NCBI GenBank assembly: GCA_019634195.1
Contig: JAHQVV010000071.1
Coordinates: forward strand, 1-48,733
Direction of reading: 5' to 3'
DNA: 48,733 nucleotides
Source of the DNA: Phycisphaeraceae bacterium
GTDB taxonomy: Bacteria > Planctomycetota > Phycisphaerae > Phycisphaerales > Phycisphaeraceae
Made by a program: the position numbers and the translations under genes. Within the stretch, counting starts at the first letter, position 1; every line of letters begins with the position of its first letter. This document shows positions 17,020 to 24,708 of the stretch, piece by piece. Under the pieces are notes generated by a model that was given only the letters and a program-made list of their open reading frames with translations, searched no databases and was not told the DNA's origin.

Positions 17020-17361
17020 ATGGACTGGACCGACTTGTTTCTATCGCCTGAGATGCGCAACCGCCGGGACATCAAGAGCGCGAATCAGAAGATGCAGCAC
17101 ATGCGGCGGAGGATGATCGAAAAGACTGGGCGTGATCATCAGCAGGACGCACGCCTCCTAGCGCTCGAGCAGGAAAACGATCAGCTCAAGCTCATGCTGA
17201 TGGACCTGATCAACCTGCTGCAAAGCAAAGGCGTGATTGCCGAGCAGGACACGGTAGACATCATCAAATGCGCCGCTGTCGTGATACAGGAAGAGGCATC
17301 AAACGATGACGAAGACAACCCGCTGATTGATTTTCAGCGGGCGCTGAGGGAAGAGGAATAA
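17020..17361 (+). CDS. Small coiled-coil protein of unknown function
   Basis: 113 residues, not recognised. No signal peptide or membrane segment. Residues about 20-70 are rich in charged residues with a heptad-like pattern (LLALEQENDQLKLMLMDLINLL), suggesting a coiled coil, and the C-terminus is acidic (EEASNDDEDNP, REEE). A ribosome site (CCGGAG) lies six bases before ATG 17020. The gene stands alone behind a tandem repeat array and ends 9 bp from the convergent MazG-like gene. No function can be assigned. Confidence 0.7.
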   Translation: MDWTDLFLSPEMRNRRDIKSANQKMQHMRRRMIEKTGRDHQQDARLLALEQENDQLKLMLMDLINLLQSKGVIAEQDTVDIIKCAAVVIQEEASNDDEDNPLIDFQRALREEE

Positions 17362-17370
17362 ACTCTCGCT

Positions 17371-17688
17371 TTATTTATGCCCCTTCGGTCCATCCCCGCG
17401 CAGGTACTTGTCGCGGATGGCTTCTTCGAGATCGACGCCGTTGATGTTCGCCAGCGTGCAGAGCCAGGCGACGACGTCCGCGAACTCACCGGCGGGGTCC
17501 GAGTCGCCTGAGGTGTCGCCACCCTCGCCGACGGATTTGTGCAGCGCGGTGGCGAGCTCGCCCACCTCCTCCACCAGCCACATGAAGGTTCCGGGCGTGC
17601 CGCGCGCCGCGTCGGTGTCGTGGTAGCGGTCGTAGATGTGCTGCTGGAAGGCTTTGAGCGACAGCGGTTGGTCTTCGGGGATGGTCAT
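17371..17688 (-). CDS. MazG-like nucleotide pyrophosphohydrolase
   Basis: 105 residues, all-alpha. The motifs EEVGELATALHK and EFADVVAWLCTLAN match the metal-binding EExxE and ExxD helices of MazG/iMazG-type NTP pyrophosphatases, which hydrolyse (d)NTPs to monophosphates and diphosphate, often to clean the nucleotide pool. Length fits single-domain MazG-like proteins. It is convergent with the coiled-coil gene and divergent from the copper ATPase gene with a 34-bp spacer. Confidence 0.82.
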   Translation of the reverse strand: MTIPEDQPLSLKAFQQHIYDRYHDTDAARGTPGTFMWLVEEVGELATALHKSVGEGGDTSGDSDPAGEFADVVAWLCTLANINGVDLEEAIRDKYLRGDGPKGHK

Positions 17689-17722
17689 GCCCGGATGATA
17701 ACCGACCTAGAATACCGACCAG

Positions 17723-19885
17723 ATGCCTCGCACTTCTCTAACGATCGAAGGGATGCACTGCGCTTCGTGCGTCGCACGGGTGGAGAAGGCGCTGCGCACC
17801 GTCGAGGGCGTCGAGGACGCCTCGGTCAACCTGACCACCAACCGTGCAGATATCGATGGGCGCGGGCTGGTGCCGGACCACCTGATCACCGCGGTGAACC
17901 AGGCGGGCTACGAGGCGACGCTGGCAAACCAATCGAAAGCGGAAACCGAATCCAAGAAGGCTAAGCCCTTTTCCCGGGGCGACGCGATGTATCGCGCTGG
18001 CCTGACACTACCGTTCGCCGCCGCCGTCATGGTGCTGGATATGTCGTTTGTCGCCCCGTGGTCGCCTTGGGCACAACTCGCCATCGCCTCTGCCCTGATG
18101 GCGGTATTGGGCACGCCGTTCTTTGTCGGTGCGTTCAAAGGCCTGCGGTACCGCAGGGTCGATATGGACACGCTCATCGCGCTGGGCAGCGGGGTGGCGT
18201 TTGTTTCCAGCCTGATTACACTCTTCACACCTTCCGGGGGCGGGGGGCTTGCGTTCGGCACGGCCGTGGCAATCCTCTGGTTCATCACGCTCGGCCACGC
18301 GCTCGAGCACAAGGCCCGACGGTCCGCCGCCTCCGCGCTGCACAAGCTCCGTGAGCTCGCGCCCGAACACGCGGTCGTGATCCGCAACGGGCAGGAAACG
18401 AAGATGCCCATCGCTAAGGTGCCCGTCGGCGCGGTAGTGCTCATCAAGCCCGGCGGCCGGGTCCCGCTCGATGGCACGGTCAAGGAAGGCCAGTCCACCC
18501 TCGACCAGTCCATGGTCACCGGCGAATCCGAGCCTATCGAAGCCGGCGAAGGCACCAGGGTCTTCGCCGGCACAATCAACCAGACCGGCTCCTTACGCAT
18601 CACCGTCACCGCGATCGGCGCGCAGACCCTGCTCGGCCAGATCGTCGAGATGGTCGAACAGGCACAAGGGTCCAAGGCCGCGATCCAGCGCCTCGCCGAC
18701 AAGGCCGCGGGCGTCTTCGTGCCGACCGTCATCCTCATCGCTGGTGTCGCGCTGGCGACCTGGGGCTTGGCGCTGGACGATTGGTCGCGCGGGCTCAACG
18801 CGTGTGTCGCGGTGCTGATCGTGGCGTGCCCGTGCGCGTTGGGTCTGGCGGTGCCGACCGCGATCCTCGTCGGCACCGGCCTCGGCGCGAGCAGAGGCAT
18901 CCTCATCAAAGACCCCGTCGCGCTCGAGCGTTGCTACGGCCTGACCCACATCATCCTCGATAAGACCGGCACGCTCACCACCGGCAAGCCCGCGGTCACC
19001 GCTACCCATTGCGTCGCCGATCACTTTACCGATAACGATATGCTCCGCCTCGCCGCTGCTGCCGAACGCGATAGCGAGCACCCGCTTGGTAAGGCAGTCG
19101 TCCAGCACGTGAACCAGCTGGGGCTAGACATCCCGCCCGCCAGCGGGTTTGCGTCGAACACCGCCGCCGGCGTCGTCGCAAGTGTCGAAGGCAAAATCGT
19201 TAAGGTCGCCCGCCTCTCCGCCCTCCGCGAGCAAGGTGTCGTGGCCCCCGATGGGTTGGAGGCCAAGCGAGACAAGCTATTGCGTGGCGCCCGCACGATC
19301 ATCGCCGTTGCCGTCGATAACAGCGTTGTCGGGTTGATCGGCCTGGCCGACGAGATACGCCCCGAAGCGCCGGACGTGCTCAAGGCCCTCAAAAAACTCG
19401 GCCTGCGCACCGTCATGATGACCGGCGACTCGCAGTACGCCGCCGACCATGTCGCGCGTGAACTTTCAATCGACCGCACGTTCGCCGAGGTCAAGCCCGC
19501 CGACAAGCGTCAGAAGGTCCTGGACCTGCAGATCGGCGGCAAGTCTGTTGTCATGGTCGGCGACGGCATCAACGACGCCCCCGCGCTGGCCGAGGCGGAC
19601 CTGGGCATCGCGATCGGCGGCGGGACGGACATCGCGACGGATGCCGGGCACATCGTATTGATCGGCAACGACATCACGCAGCTGCCCGCCACGATCAAGC
19701 TCGGCCGAGCCACCATGCGCCGCATCGTCGCCGGCCTGCTCTGGGCGAGTATCTACAACATCTGCCTGATCCCCCTCGCCGCGACAGGCCTGATGCACCC
19801 AATGGCCGCGGCGATCGCGATGTCACTGAGTTCGGTGAGCGTCGTGGTTAATGCGCTGTGGTTGAAGTGGACTTGGAAGGGGTGA
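17723..19885 (+). CDS. copA: Heavy-metal (copper-type) P1B ATPase
   Basis: 720 residues. An N-terminal HMA domain (about 4-69) carries the metal-binding CxxC in GMHCASC. It is followed by eight expected membrane segments, the actuator motif TGESEP, the metal-selecting CPC in ACPCALGLAVPTA, the phosphorylation site DKTGTLTTG, the HP motif SEHPLG and the hinge GDGINDAPALAEADLGIA. CPC plus an N-terminal CxxC is the pattern of Cu(I)/Ag(I) exporters, so I infer copper efflux from the cytoplasm. No copper-responsive regulator is next to it. A separate MazG-like gene reads away from it. Confidence 0.93.
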   Translation: MPRTSLTIEGMHCASCVARVEKALRTVEGVEDASVNLTTNRADIDGRGLVPDHLITAVNQAGYEATLANQSKAETESKKAKPFSRGDAMYRAGLTLPFAAAVMVLDMSFVAPWSPWAQLAIASALMAVLGTPFFVGAFKGLRYRRVDMDTLIALGSGVAFVSSLITLFTPSGGGGLAFGTAVAILWFITLGHALEHKARRSAASALHKLRELAPEHAVVIRNGQETKMPIAKVPVGAVVLIKPGGRVPLDGTVKEGQSTLDQSMVTGESEPIEAGEGTRVFAGTINQTGSLRITVTAIGAQTLLGQIVEMVEQAQGSKAAIQRLADKAAGVFVPTVILIAGVALATWGLALDDWSRGLNACVAVLIVACPCALGLAVPTAILVGTGLGASRGILIKDPVALERCYGLTHIILDKTGTLTTGKPAVTATHCVADHFTDNDMLRLAAAAERDSEHPLGKAVVQHVNQLGLDIPPASGFASNTAAGVVASVEGKIVKVARLSALREQGVVAPDGLEAKRDKLLRGARTIIAVAVDNSVVGLIGLADEIRPEAPDVLKALKKLGLRTVMMTGDSQYAADHVARELSIDRTFAEVKPADKRQKVLDLQIGGKSVVMVGDGINDAPALAEADLGIAIGGGTDIATDAGHIVLIGNDITQLPATIKLGRATMRRIVAGLLWASIYNICLIPLAATGLMHPMAAAIAMSLSSVSVVVNALWLKWTWKG

Positions 19886-19893
19886 TTTGTTTT

Positions 19894-20497
19894 GAACCAC
19901 AGAGACACAGACGGCGCGGAGGAAGGCATTATCATGCAAATGTTGATACGAATGATTCTGTTCCTTGTGACTACTAGTTTCTTAATCATCGGATGCGATC
20001 ATGAGCCGAAAGGCAAGTCAACTATGACAGAACAAGAATACGACGACATTGGCCGGTTCATATGGAACACCTATGTTCCGAAGAGTGGGCAATCGGATAC
20101 TGTTCAAGGCGAACTTCTAAGGGCAAATGAGAAGCTAAGAGACGAATGTCATCGAAACGGGAATATCAATTGGGACTCTGGTCACGAGATACTGGCGAAC
20201 TATATTCTCACGACTTTGACTGAATCACCCGACTTGTCTGATGAGGCAAAGGCCGAGTTGAAACGTGATATTGAGCGTGTGCTTGATTATGAATATCCTT
20301 ATACAGAGGATGATTTATTTGACCGCACGGAGAGGAAGATTTTTGATTGGTATCTCGCTAATCAAGAGCCCATTCCACGGTCGCATAATCCTGATCTGTA
20401 TAGATGAAGCTTTTGAATGTGCTCTGCTTCTTTTGGCGAATGCAGACTAAATGATCAAAAATTGTCTTCCTCCGTGCCCTCTGTGTCTTTGTGGTTC
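19894..20497. repeat. Inverted repeat arms flanking a low-GC gene
   Basis: Left arm 19894-19925 (GAACCACAGAGACACAGACG and on) and right arm 20466-20497 (ending TGTGTCTTTGTGGTTC) are inverted copies about 540 bp apart. Elsewhere (13854-13940) the two arms of this family lie about 18 bp apart, so here the palindrome looks split by an insert holding one gene of foreign base composition. No transposase or target-site duplication was recognised. Confidence 0.82.
19934..20407 (+). CDS. Small putative lipoprotein of unknown function, low GC
   Basis: 157 residues from ATG 19934. The start has a hydrophobic signal and a lipobox-like LIIGC (Cys about 18), so a lipoprotein is likely. The mature part is charged and acidic (EQEYDDIGRFIWNTYVP, ELKRDIERVLDYEYPY) with no motif I know. 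Base composition is far lower in GC than neighbouring genes and codons such as AAT, GAT, TTA and AGA are common, suggesting recent transfer. The gene lies inside split inverted-repeat arms, and its Shine-Dalgarno sequence (GGAGGAAGG) is part of the left arm. Confidence 0.7.
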   Translation: MQMLIRMILFLVTTSFLIIGCDHEPKGKSTMTEQEYDDIGRFIWNTYVPKSGQSDTVQGELLRANEKLRDECHRNGNINWDSGHEILANYILTTLTESPDLSDEAKAELKRDIERVLDYEYPYTEDDLFDRTERKIFDWYLANQEPIPRSHNPDLYR

Positions 20498-20503
20498 ACA
20501 ATT

Positions 20504-21343
20504 TCAAACTAAATCCAGCCAAGCCTCCGGTAGCACTTCAAGCCAGAACCGTCCGTTGCTCTTCTTGACGTAGACCTTGCAGCCGTACACCTCGCTGAGC
20601 ATTTCGGGGTTAATCACTTGGCCCGGCTCGCCCGCAGCAACGAACTTGCCTTCCTTCATCAGCAACACCTGCGACGTCTGCGGTGAGAGCTCCTCGACGT
20701 GGTGTGTGATCATCAACAGCGCGGGCGCATCCGTCTGGCGCAGCAGCTGCTCGATCGTTGCGAGCACCTGCTCCCGGGCGCGGAGGTCCAGCCCGGCGGT
20801 GGGTTCATCGAGGATCAGCAGCTCGGGTTTGTGGACGAGTGCCCGGGCGATCAGCGCGCGGCGCTGCTCGCCGGTCGAGAGTTTGCCGAGTGTGTGGTCC
20901 AGGCGGTGGCCGAGGCCGACGCTCTGCAGCAGCTGCTTGGCGTGCTCGGTCTGCTCGCGGGTCGGTTTCTCGTACAAACCAACGCTCGCGAAGTAGCCGG
21001 TGCACACCGCCTGGGTCGTGCTCAGCGCCGCGTCGACGACTGCGCCGGTGACGTGTGCGAAGCCGTTGTCCGTCGTCGGGTTGACCAGGCCGATGCGTCG
21101 GCGGAGCGCGAGGATGTTGGTCTGGCCGATGGTCTGGTCGAGCACGGTGAGCCGGCCTTGCGTGGCGAACATCGTGCCGGTGAGGCAGCGGGTAAAGGTG
21201 GTCTTCCCGCAGCCGTTGGGCCCGAGGATCGCGGCGCACTGGCCGCGCTTGATCTGGCAGTTCAAACCATCCAGGATCGTGGTCGTCCCGCGCTTCACGA
21301 CCAGCCCGTCACAATCAATCGCCAACACGCTCGCGTCTGTCAT
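20504..21343 (-). CDS. Orphan ABC transporter ATP-binding protein
   Basis: 279 residues, one nucleotide-binding domain: Walker A GPNGCGKTT, Q-loop region VNPTTDNGFAHVTG, signature LSTGEQRRALIARAL, Walker B LLILDEPTAGLD and the switch His in ITHHVEEL. The domain resembles ATPases of the ModF/iron-siderophore type. No permease or binding protein lies beside it, so it may serve a partner elsewhere or act without transport. The C-terminal tail (about 245-279) carries an unusual segment, SEVYGCKVYVKKSNGRFWLEV. ATG 21343 is preferred to GTG 21346. It is divergent from the peptidase gene with a 30-bp spacer. Confidence 0.87.
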   Translation of the reverse strand: MTDASVLAIDCDGLVVKRGTTTILDGLNCQIKRGQCAAILGPNGCGKTTFTRCLTGTMFATQGRLTVLDQTIGQTNILALRRRIGLVNPTTDNGFAHVTGAVVDAALSTTQAVCTGYFASVGLYEKPTREQTEHAKQLLQSVGLGHRLDHTLGKLSTGEQRRALIARALVHKPELLILDEPTAGLDLRAREQVLATIEQLLRQTDAPALLMITHHVEELSPQTSQVLLMKEGKFVAAGEPGQVINPEMLSEVYGCKVYVKKSNGRFWLEVLPEAWLDLV

Positions 21344-21373
21344 CACTAGAATGTATCAGGCCAATGGAGCAAC

Positions 21374-22477
21374 ATGTCTAAACGCTGCGAACAACACCTG
21401 AAGGAACTGACCAGCCTGCCGACGGGGGCCGGGCTGGAATCGCGCGTGACCCAGTGGCTGTCGGCCTGGGCCAAGGGCCGCAAGGCCGTAACACTGACCC
21501 GCGATCAGTACGGCAACCTCACCATCAAACGCAAAGGCGCCCGGTCTCAAAAGCCGATCTACTTCACCGCGCACCTGGACCACCCGGCCTTCGCGGTGAC
21601 GGAGGTGCTCGACCACGGCCGAACGATCCAAGCCGAGTTCCGTGGTGGGGTCCACGACGACTACTTTGAAGGCACCCCTGTTGCCTTGCATCTGAAAGAT
21701 AAAAAGCCCGTACCTGGCAAGGTTGTCTCGCTGGACCGCAAACGCTCGGGCGAGCTTTTTCAACTCGTCACCATCGAGCTGGACCGCATCGCGTCTGTGC
21801 TGCCCGGCGATCTGGTGACCTGGGCGCTGCCCAAGGCGAAGATCGTGAAACGCCGCTTGCACACCCCTGCCTGCGACGACCTCGCCGCCGTCGCAGCGGC
21901 GATCAGCGCGTACGAACAACTGCTTGCTAAGCCCAAGGGCGCGGGCGATGTCCGCTTGCTCTTTACGCGAGCGGAAGAGGTCGGCTTCATCGGCGCGATC
22001 GGCGTCGCCAAAGCCGGCTCGGTCCCCCAGCAATCGACGCTCGTTTGTTTGGAGAACAGCAAGGCCATGGTCGAGTCCCCGATCGGCGACGGCCCGATCA
22101 TCCGCGTCGGCGATCGGCTAAGCATCTTCGACCCCGACCTGACGGCAAGGCTTGTCTCGGTCGCTGAGTCAGTCGCTAAAGAAGACAAGACCTTCAAATA
22201 CCAGCGCAAGCTCATGCCCGGCGGCGCGTGCGAGGCCACGGCCTTCCGCGCCTACGGCTACCTCAGTTCTTGCATCTGTTTGCCGCTTGGCAACTACCAC
22301 AACATGGACGAGGCGAACAAGAAGATCGCGCCCGAGTCGATCTCGGTGGGTGACTACCATCAGTTGGTGCAATTACTCGTTGCGGTGGCCCGATCGCTGC
22401 CGACGACCCGCGCTCAGCAAGACCTGGTCAAGCGGCTCGACGGCTTGTTCGACAGCCGACGCGGCTTGCTGGGCTGA
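21374..22477 (+). CDS. M42/M28-type zinc aminopeptidase
   Basis: 367 residues. Visible metal and catalytic motifs of the M42 group are HLDHPAF (first metal His/Asp), ACDDLAAVAA (bridging Asp), RAEEVGFIGA (catalytic and metal Glu pair), and PLGNYHNMD near the end (final His). An insertion after the first motif (about 80-150; GGVHDDYFEGTPVALHL onward) fits the PDZ-like domain of M42 peptidases. It probably trims peptides in the cytoplasm. GGAG lies about eight bases before ATG 21374. The next 240 bp downstream hold GC-rich hairpin-forming sequence (22500-22595) and then the AT-rich flagellar promoter region. Confidence 0.87.
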   Translation: MSKRCEQHLKELTSLPTGAGLESRVTQWLSAWAKGRKAVTLTRDQYGNLTIKRKGARSQKPIYFTAHLDHPAFAVTEVLDHGRTIQAEFRGGVHDDYFEGTPVALHLKDKKPVPGKVVSLDRKRSGELFQLVTIELDRIASVLPGDLVTWALPKAKIVKRRLHTPACDDLAAVAAAISAYEQLLAKPKGAGDVRLLFTRAEEVGFIGAIGVAKAGSVPQQSTLVCLENSKAMVESPIGDGPIIRVGDRLSIFDPDLTARLVSVAESVAKEDKTFKYQRKLMPGGACEATAFRAYGYLSSCICLPLGNYHNMDEANKKIAPESISVGDYHQLVQLLVAVARSLPTTRAQQDLVKRLDGLFDSRRGLLG

Positions 22478-22620
22478 CCGGTATTCAGTTAGGTGAAAAG
22501 CCGCGCAAGTCGTGACGCGGAGGGCGCATCCCTTGCGCGGGCGAGGCTTGCGCACCGAAATCTTTGCGGGGGTCGGCCAAGCTTGCGCCCCCAGAAGCAG
22601 GTGTATAAGTTATTTCTAAT

Positions 22621-22630
22621 TAAGTACTTA
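22621..22630. promoter_or_regulatory. Perfect palindrome in AT-rich region upstream of the flagellar promoter
   Basis: TAAGTACTTA is a perfect 10-bp palindrome in an AT-rich island (about 22600-22645) that contrasts with the surrounding sequence. It lies about 40 bp upstream of the candidate sigma-54 -24 box, a plausible place for an activator or bending-protein site. The role is inferred from position only. Confidence 0.4.
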
Positions 22631-22668
22631 GATAAATTTTCTTCAAGGTGACGCCTGTTCTCCGCGCA

Positions 22669-22684
22669 TGGCACCTGCGTTGCG
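22669..22684 (+). promoter_or_regulatory. Candidate sigma-54 promoter of the flagellar operon
   Basis: TGGCACCTGCGTTGCG matches the sigma-54 consensus TGGCAC-N5-TTGCW except in the last base. The invariant GG (22670-22671) and GC (22682-22683) are separated by the required ten bases. Transcription would start near 22695, shortly before the first flagellar-cluster ATG at 22720. Sigma-54 control of rod, ring and hook genes is known in other flagellated bacteria. Confidence 0.72.
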
Positions 22685-22719
22685 TTTGCTTTGGCACGCG
22701 GTATCCCCCGCTTGTGAGA

Positions 22720-23007
22720 ATGATGCAACCACCGACCGACAAGACGAACAACGATCAGACCCCGGGCCTGCTGGACCTGGTTCGAGCCGATGGCGACGAC
22801 GGGCTCGGCGCGGCCATGCTCCGCCTGGCGTACATGGCGGCGGCGCAGCATCGTGCCAACGCCCGCCCCAAGCGCGTCAAGGCGTGGTCGGACGATCTGC
22901 AGGCCATTGAACTTTCATTAGTCAAGGACACGCCAGGGCACGGACGCCCGGCACTGACCCGTAGCGCTCAGGACTCTGAGCCGGTGACCACGGAGGGTGA
23001 CCGATGA
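22720..23007 (+). CDS. Small protein of unknown function, first gene of the flagellar operon
   Basis: 95 residues from ATG 22720 (ATG 22723 and GTG 22714 are alternatives in the same frame). No signal peptide; a short mainly helical centre (LGAAMLRLAYMAAAQHRANARPK) sits between polar, Pro/Thr-rich ends. I do not recognise the family. It begins about 25 bp after the expected sigma-54 transcription start and its stop overlaps the flgF start (ATGA at 23004-23007), so it is translationally coupled to flgF. Position suggests a role in flagellar assembly, export or its control; sequence gives no proof. It does not look like FlgM. Confidence 0.7.
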   Translation: MMQPPTDKTNNDQTPGLLDLVRADGDDGLGAAMLRLAYMAAAQHRANARPKRVKAWSDDLQAIELSLVKDTPGHGRPALTRSAQDSEPVTTEGDR

Positions 23008-23792
23008 ACTACGGGCTTTACTTGTCCGCTTCGGGCGTCATGGTGAATTCACATCGCCAGGACGTCCTTGCCAACAACCTGGCGAACGTGAACACCGCCG
23101 GCTTCAAGCCCCTGTTCACCGATGCACGCCAGCGACCTGCGGAGAGCATCGAAGACGGCCCGGTCGACTTCGGCCTGTCCAACGCGCTGCTCGATAAGCT
23201 CGGCGGTGGGATCTTCGGTAAGGACCAACGCGTCGCATTTACGACCGGCGCACCGGTCAAGACCGACCGTGACCTCGACGCCGCGTTGACCACCGACAAC
23301 GCGTTCTTTGCGGTACAGCACATCGACCCTAATACGGGCCAGGAAGGCGTCCGCCTGACACGTGCTGGTCAGTTCACAACCAACGCCGCCGGCGAACTGG
23401 TGACGCAGACCGGCCAGCGTGTATTAAACATCGATAACGAGCCGATCGAAATCGAAGGCCGGCCCGTCATCACGCGTACCGGCGAGATCCGGATGCTCGA
23501 CACACAAGGCAACCTGATCGGCCGCGAGCAGATCCAGGTGGCCCAGGCCGACTTGGCAAAGCTGCGGCCCGCGGGCAAGAACCTCTTCGAGATGCGCGGC
23601 GGCGACAGCCGGGTCCTGATCGAGCAGCCCATCGTGCTCCCCGGCCACTACGAGTCCTCCGGCACCAACGCGATCTCCACCATGATGGACATCGTCTCGG
23701 CGACGAAGGCCGCGACCGGCAACGCCAAGATGATCCAGTACCACGACCAGATGCTCAACGCGTCGATCAACACGCTCGCGCGGCTCGCATAA
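23004..23792 (+). CDS. flgF: Flagellar basal-body rod protein FlgF
   Basis: 262 residues. The N-terminal rod signature VMVNSHRQDVLANNLANVNTAGFK and the C-terminal helix with NAISTMMDIVSATKAATGNAKMIQYHDQMLNASINTLARLA are hallmarks of rod/hook proteins. The central part (RLTRAGQFTTNAAGELVTQTGQRVL) matches the FlgF/FlgG core. It comes before flgG in the usual flgF-flgG order, which supports FlgF, a proximal rod component in the periplasm. A ribosome site (GGAGGGTGACCG) precedes the ATG, which overlaps the preceding stop. Confidence 0.9.
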   Translation: MNYGLYLSASGVMVNSHRQDVLANNLANVNTAGFKPLFTDARQRPAESIEDGPVDFGLSNALLDKLGGGIFGKDQRVAFTTGAPVKTDRDLDAALTTDNAFFAVQHIDPNTGQEGVRLTRAGQFTTNAAGELVTQTGQRVLNIDNEPIEIEGRPVITRTGEIRMLDTQGNLIGREQIQVAQADLAKLRPAGKNLFEMRGGDSRVLIEQPIVLPGHYESSGTNAISTMMDIVSATKAATGNAKMIQYHDQMLNASINTLARLA

Positions 23793-23820
23793 ACGATTGT
23801 AAAGCAAGGTAAAACGAACT

Positions 23821-24627
23821 ATGGCTGTTAACGCACTCCACGCCGCCGCGACCGGGATGAACGCGCTCTCCACTGAGCTCGACGTGATCTCTAACAACCT
23901 CGCCAACGTGAACACCAACGGCTTCAAGGCCTCGCGCGTGAACTTTGAGGACCTCTTCTATCTACAAAAGCGGCAGCCCGGGCTGGAGAGCGGCGCGGAA
24001 ACGACACCGCCTGCGGGTCTGCAGGTCGGCCTGGGTACACGCATCAGCAACACGCAGTACGATTTCAGCGGTGGATCGGCCGTGGAGAGTGCCGGCGACT
24101 TCGACATGTTTATCGCCGGCGACGGGTTCTTCCAGGTCGAGATCCTTGAAGAGTACGGCGGCGGCATCGGCTACACCCGCGCGGGCAACTTCTTTACCAA
24201 CCGTGACAGCGAACTGGTTCTGGGTAACTCCGATGGGCCGCGGCTCTCGGACGGGATCACGATCCCCACCGACGCGATCGGTATCAGCATCTCGTCCGAC
24301 GGCATCATCACCGCCACCATGGCCGACAACTCGACCCAAGAGGTCGGGCAGGTCTCACTGCATAGCTTTGTCAATAAGTCGGGCCTCAAGTCCATCGGCG
24401 GCAACGTCTACGTCGAGTCCGAGATCTCCGGGCCCGCCACCCAGGGCATCCCCGGCGAAGGTGTGCTCGGCACGATCATCCATAAGCACCTGGAGACCTC
24501 TAACGTCAGCCCGGTCAACGAGCTCGTCTCGCTGATCAAAACGCAGCGCGCGTTCGAGATGAACAGCCAGACGATCCAGGCCGCGGACGAGCTGCTCCAG
24601 ACCGTTGGCAACCTCAGAAGGTTCTAA
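23821..24627 (+). CDS. flgG: Flagellar distal rod protein FlgG
   Basis: 268 residues, typical length about 260. N-terminus ATGMNALSTELDVISNNLANVNTNGFKASRVNFEDL and C-terminus SNVSPVNELVSLIKTQRAFEMNSQTIQAADELLQTVGNLRRF are near-diagnostic of FlgG. The core has FFQVE and YTRAGNFFTN. It forms the distal rod that crosses the P and L rings. It lies 28 bp after flgF. The 81-bp spacer to flgA contains a GC-rich hairpin (24647-24669) whose three-base loop is GGA. Confidence 0.95.
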   Translation: MAVNALHAAATGMNALSTELDVISNNLANVNTNGFKASRVNFEDLFYLQKRQPGLESGAETTPPAGLQVGLGTRISNTQYDFSGGSAVESAGDFDMFIAGDGFFQVEILEEYGGGIGYTRAGNFFTNRDSELVLGNSDGPRLSDGITIPTDAIGISISSDGIITATMADNSTQEVGQVSLHSFVNKSGLKSIGGNVYVESEISGPATQGIPGEGVLGTIIHKHLETSNVSPVNELVSLIKTQRAFEMNSQTIQAADELLQTVGNLRRF

Positions 24628-24708
24628 ACACTAAGTGAGTAAGTGTGGCGGCGGGCGGAGCCCGTCGCCCTTAGAAAACCAAGGCAAGAACAGGCAAGGA
24701 GGCCTGCC

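Noticed and set aside
24647-24669. Hairpin with a GGA triloop between flgG and flgA as a further CsrA site
   Set aside because: The loop has only three bases and the stem is very long; the sequence also resembles dispersed repeat text, so CsrA binding is doubtful.
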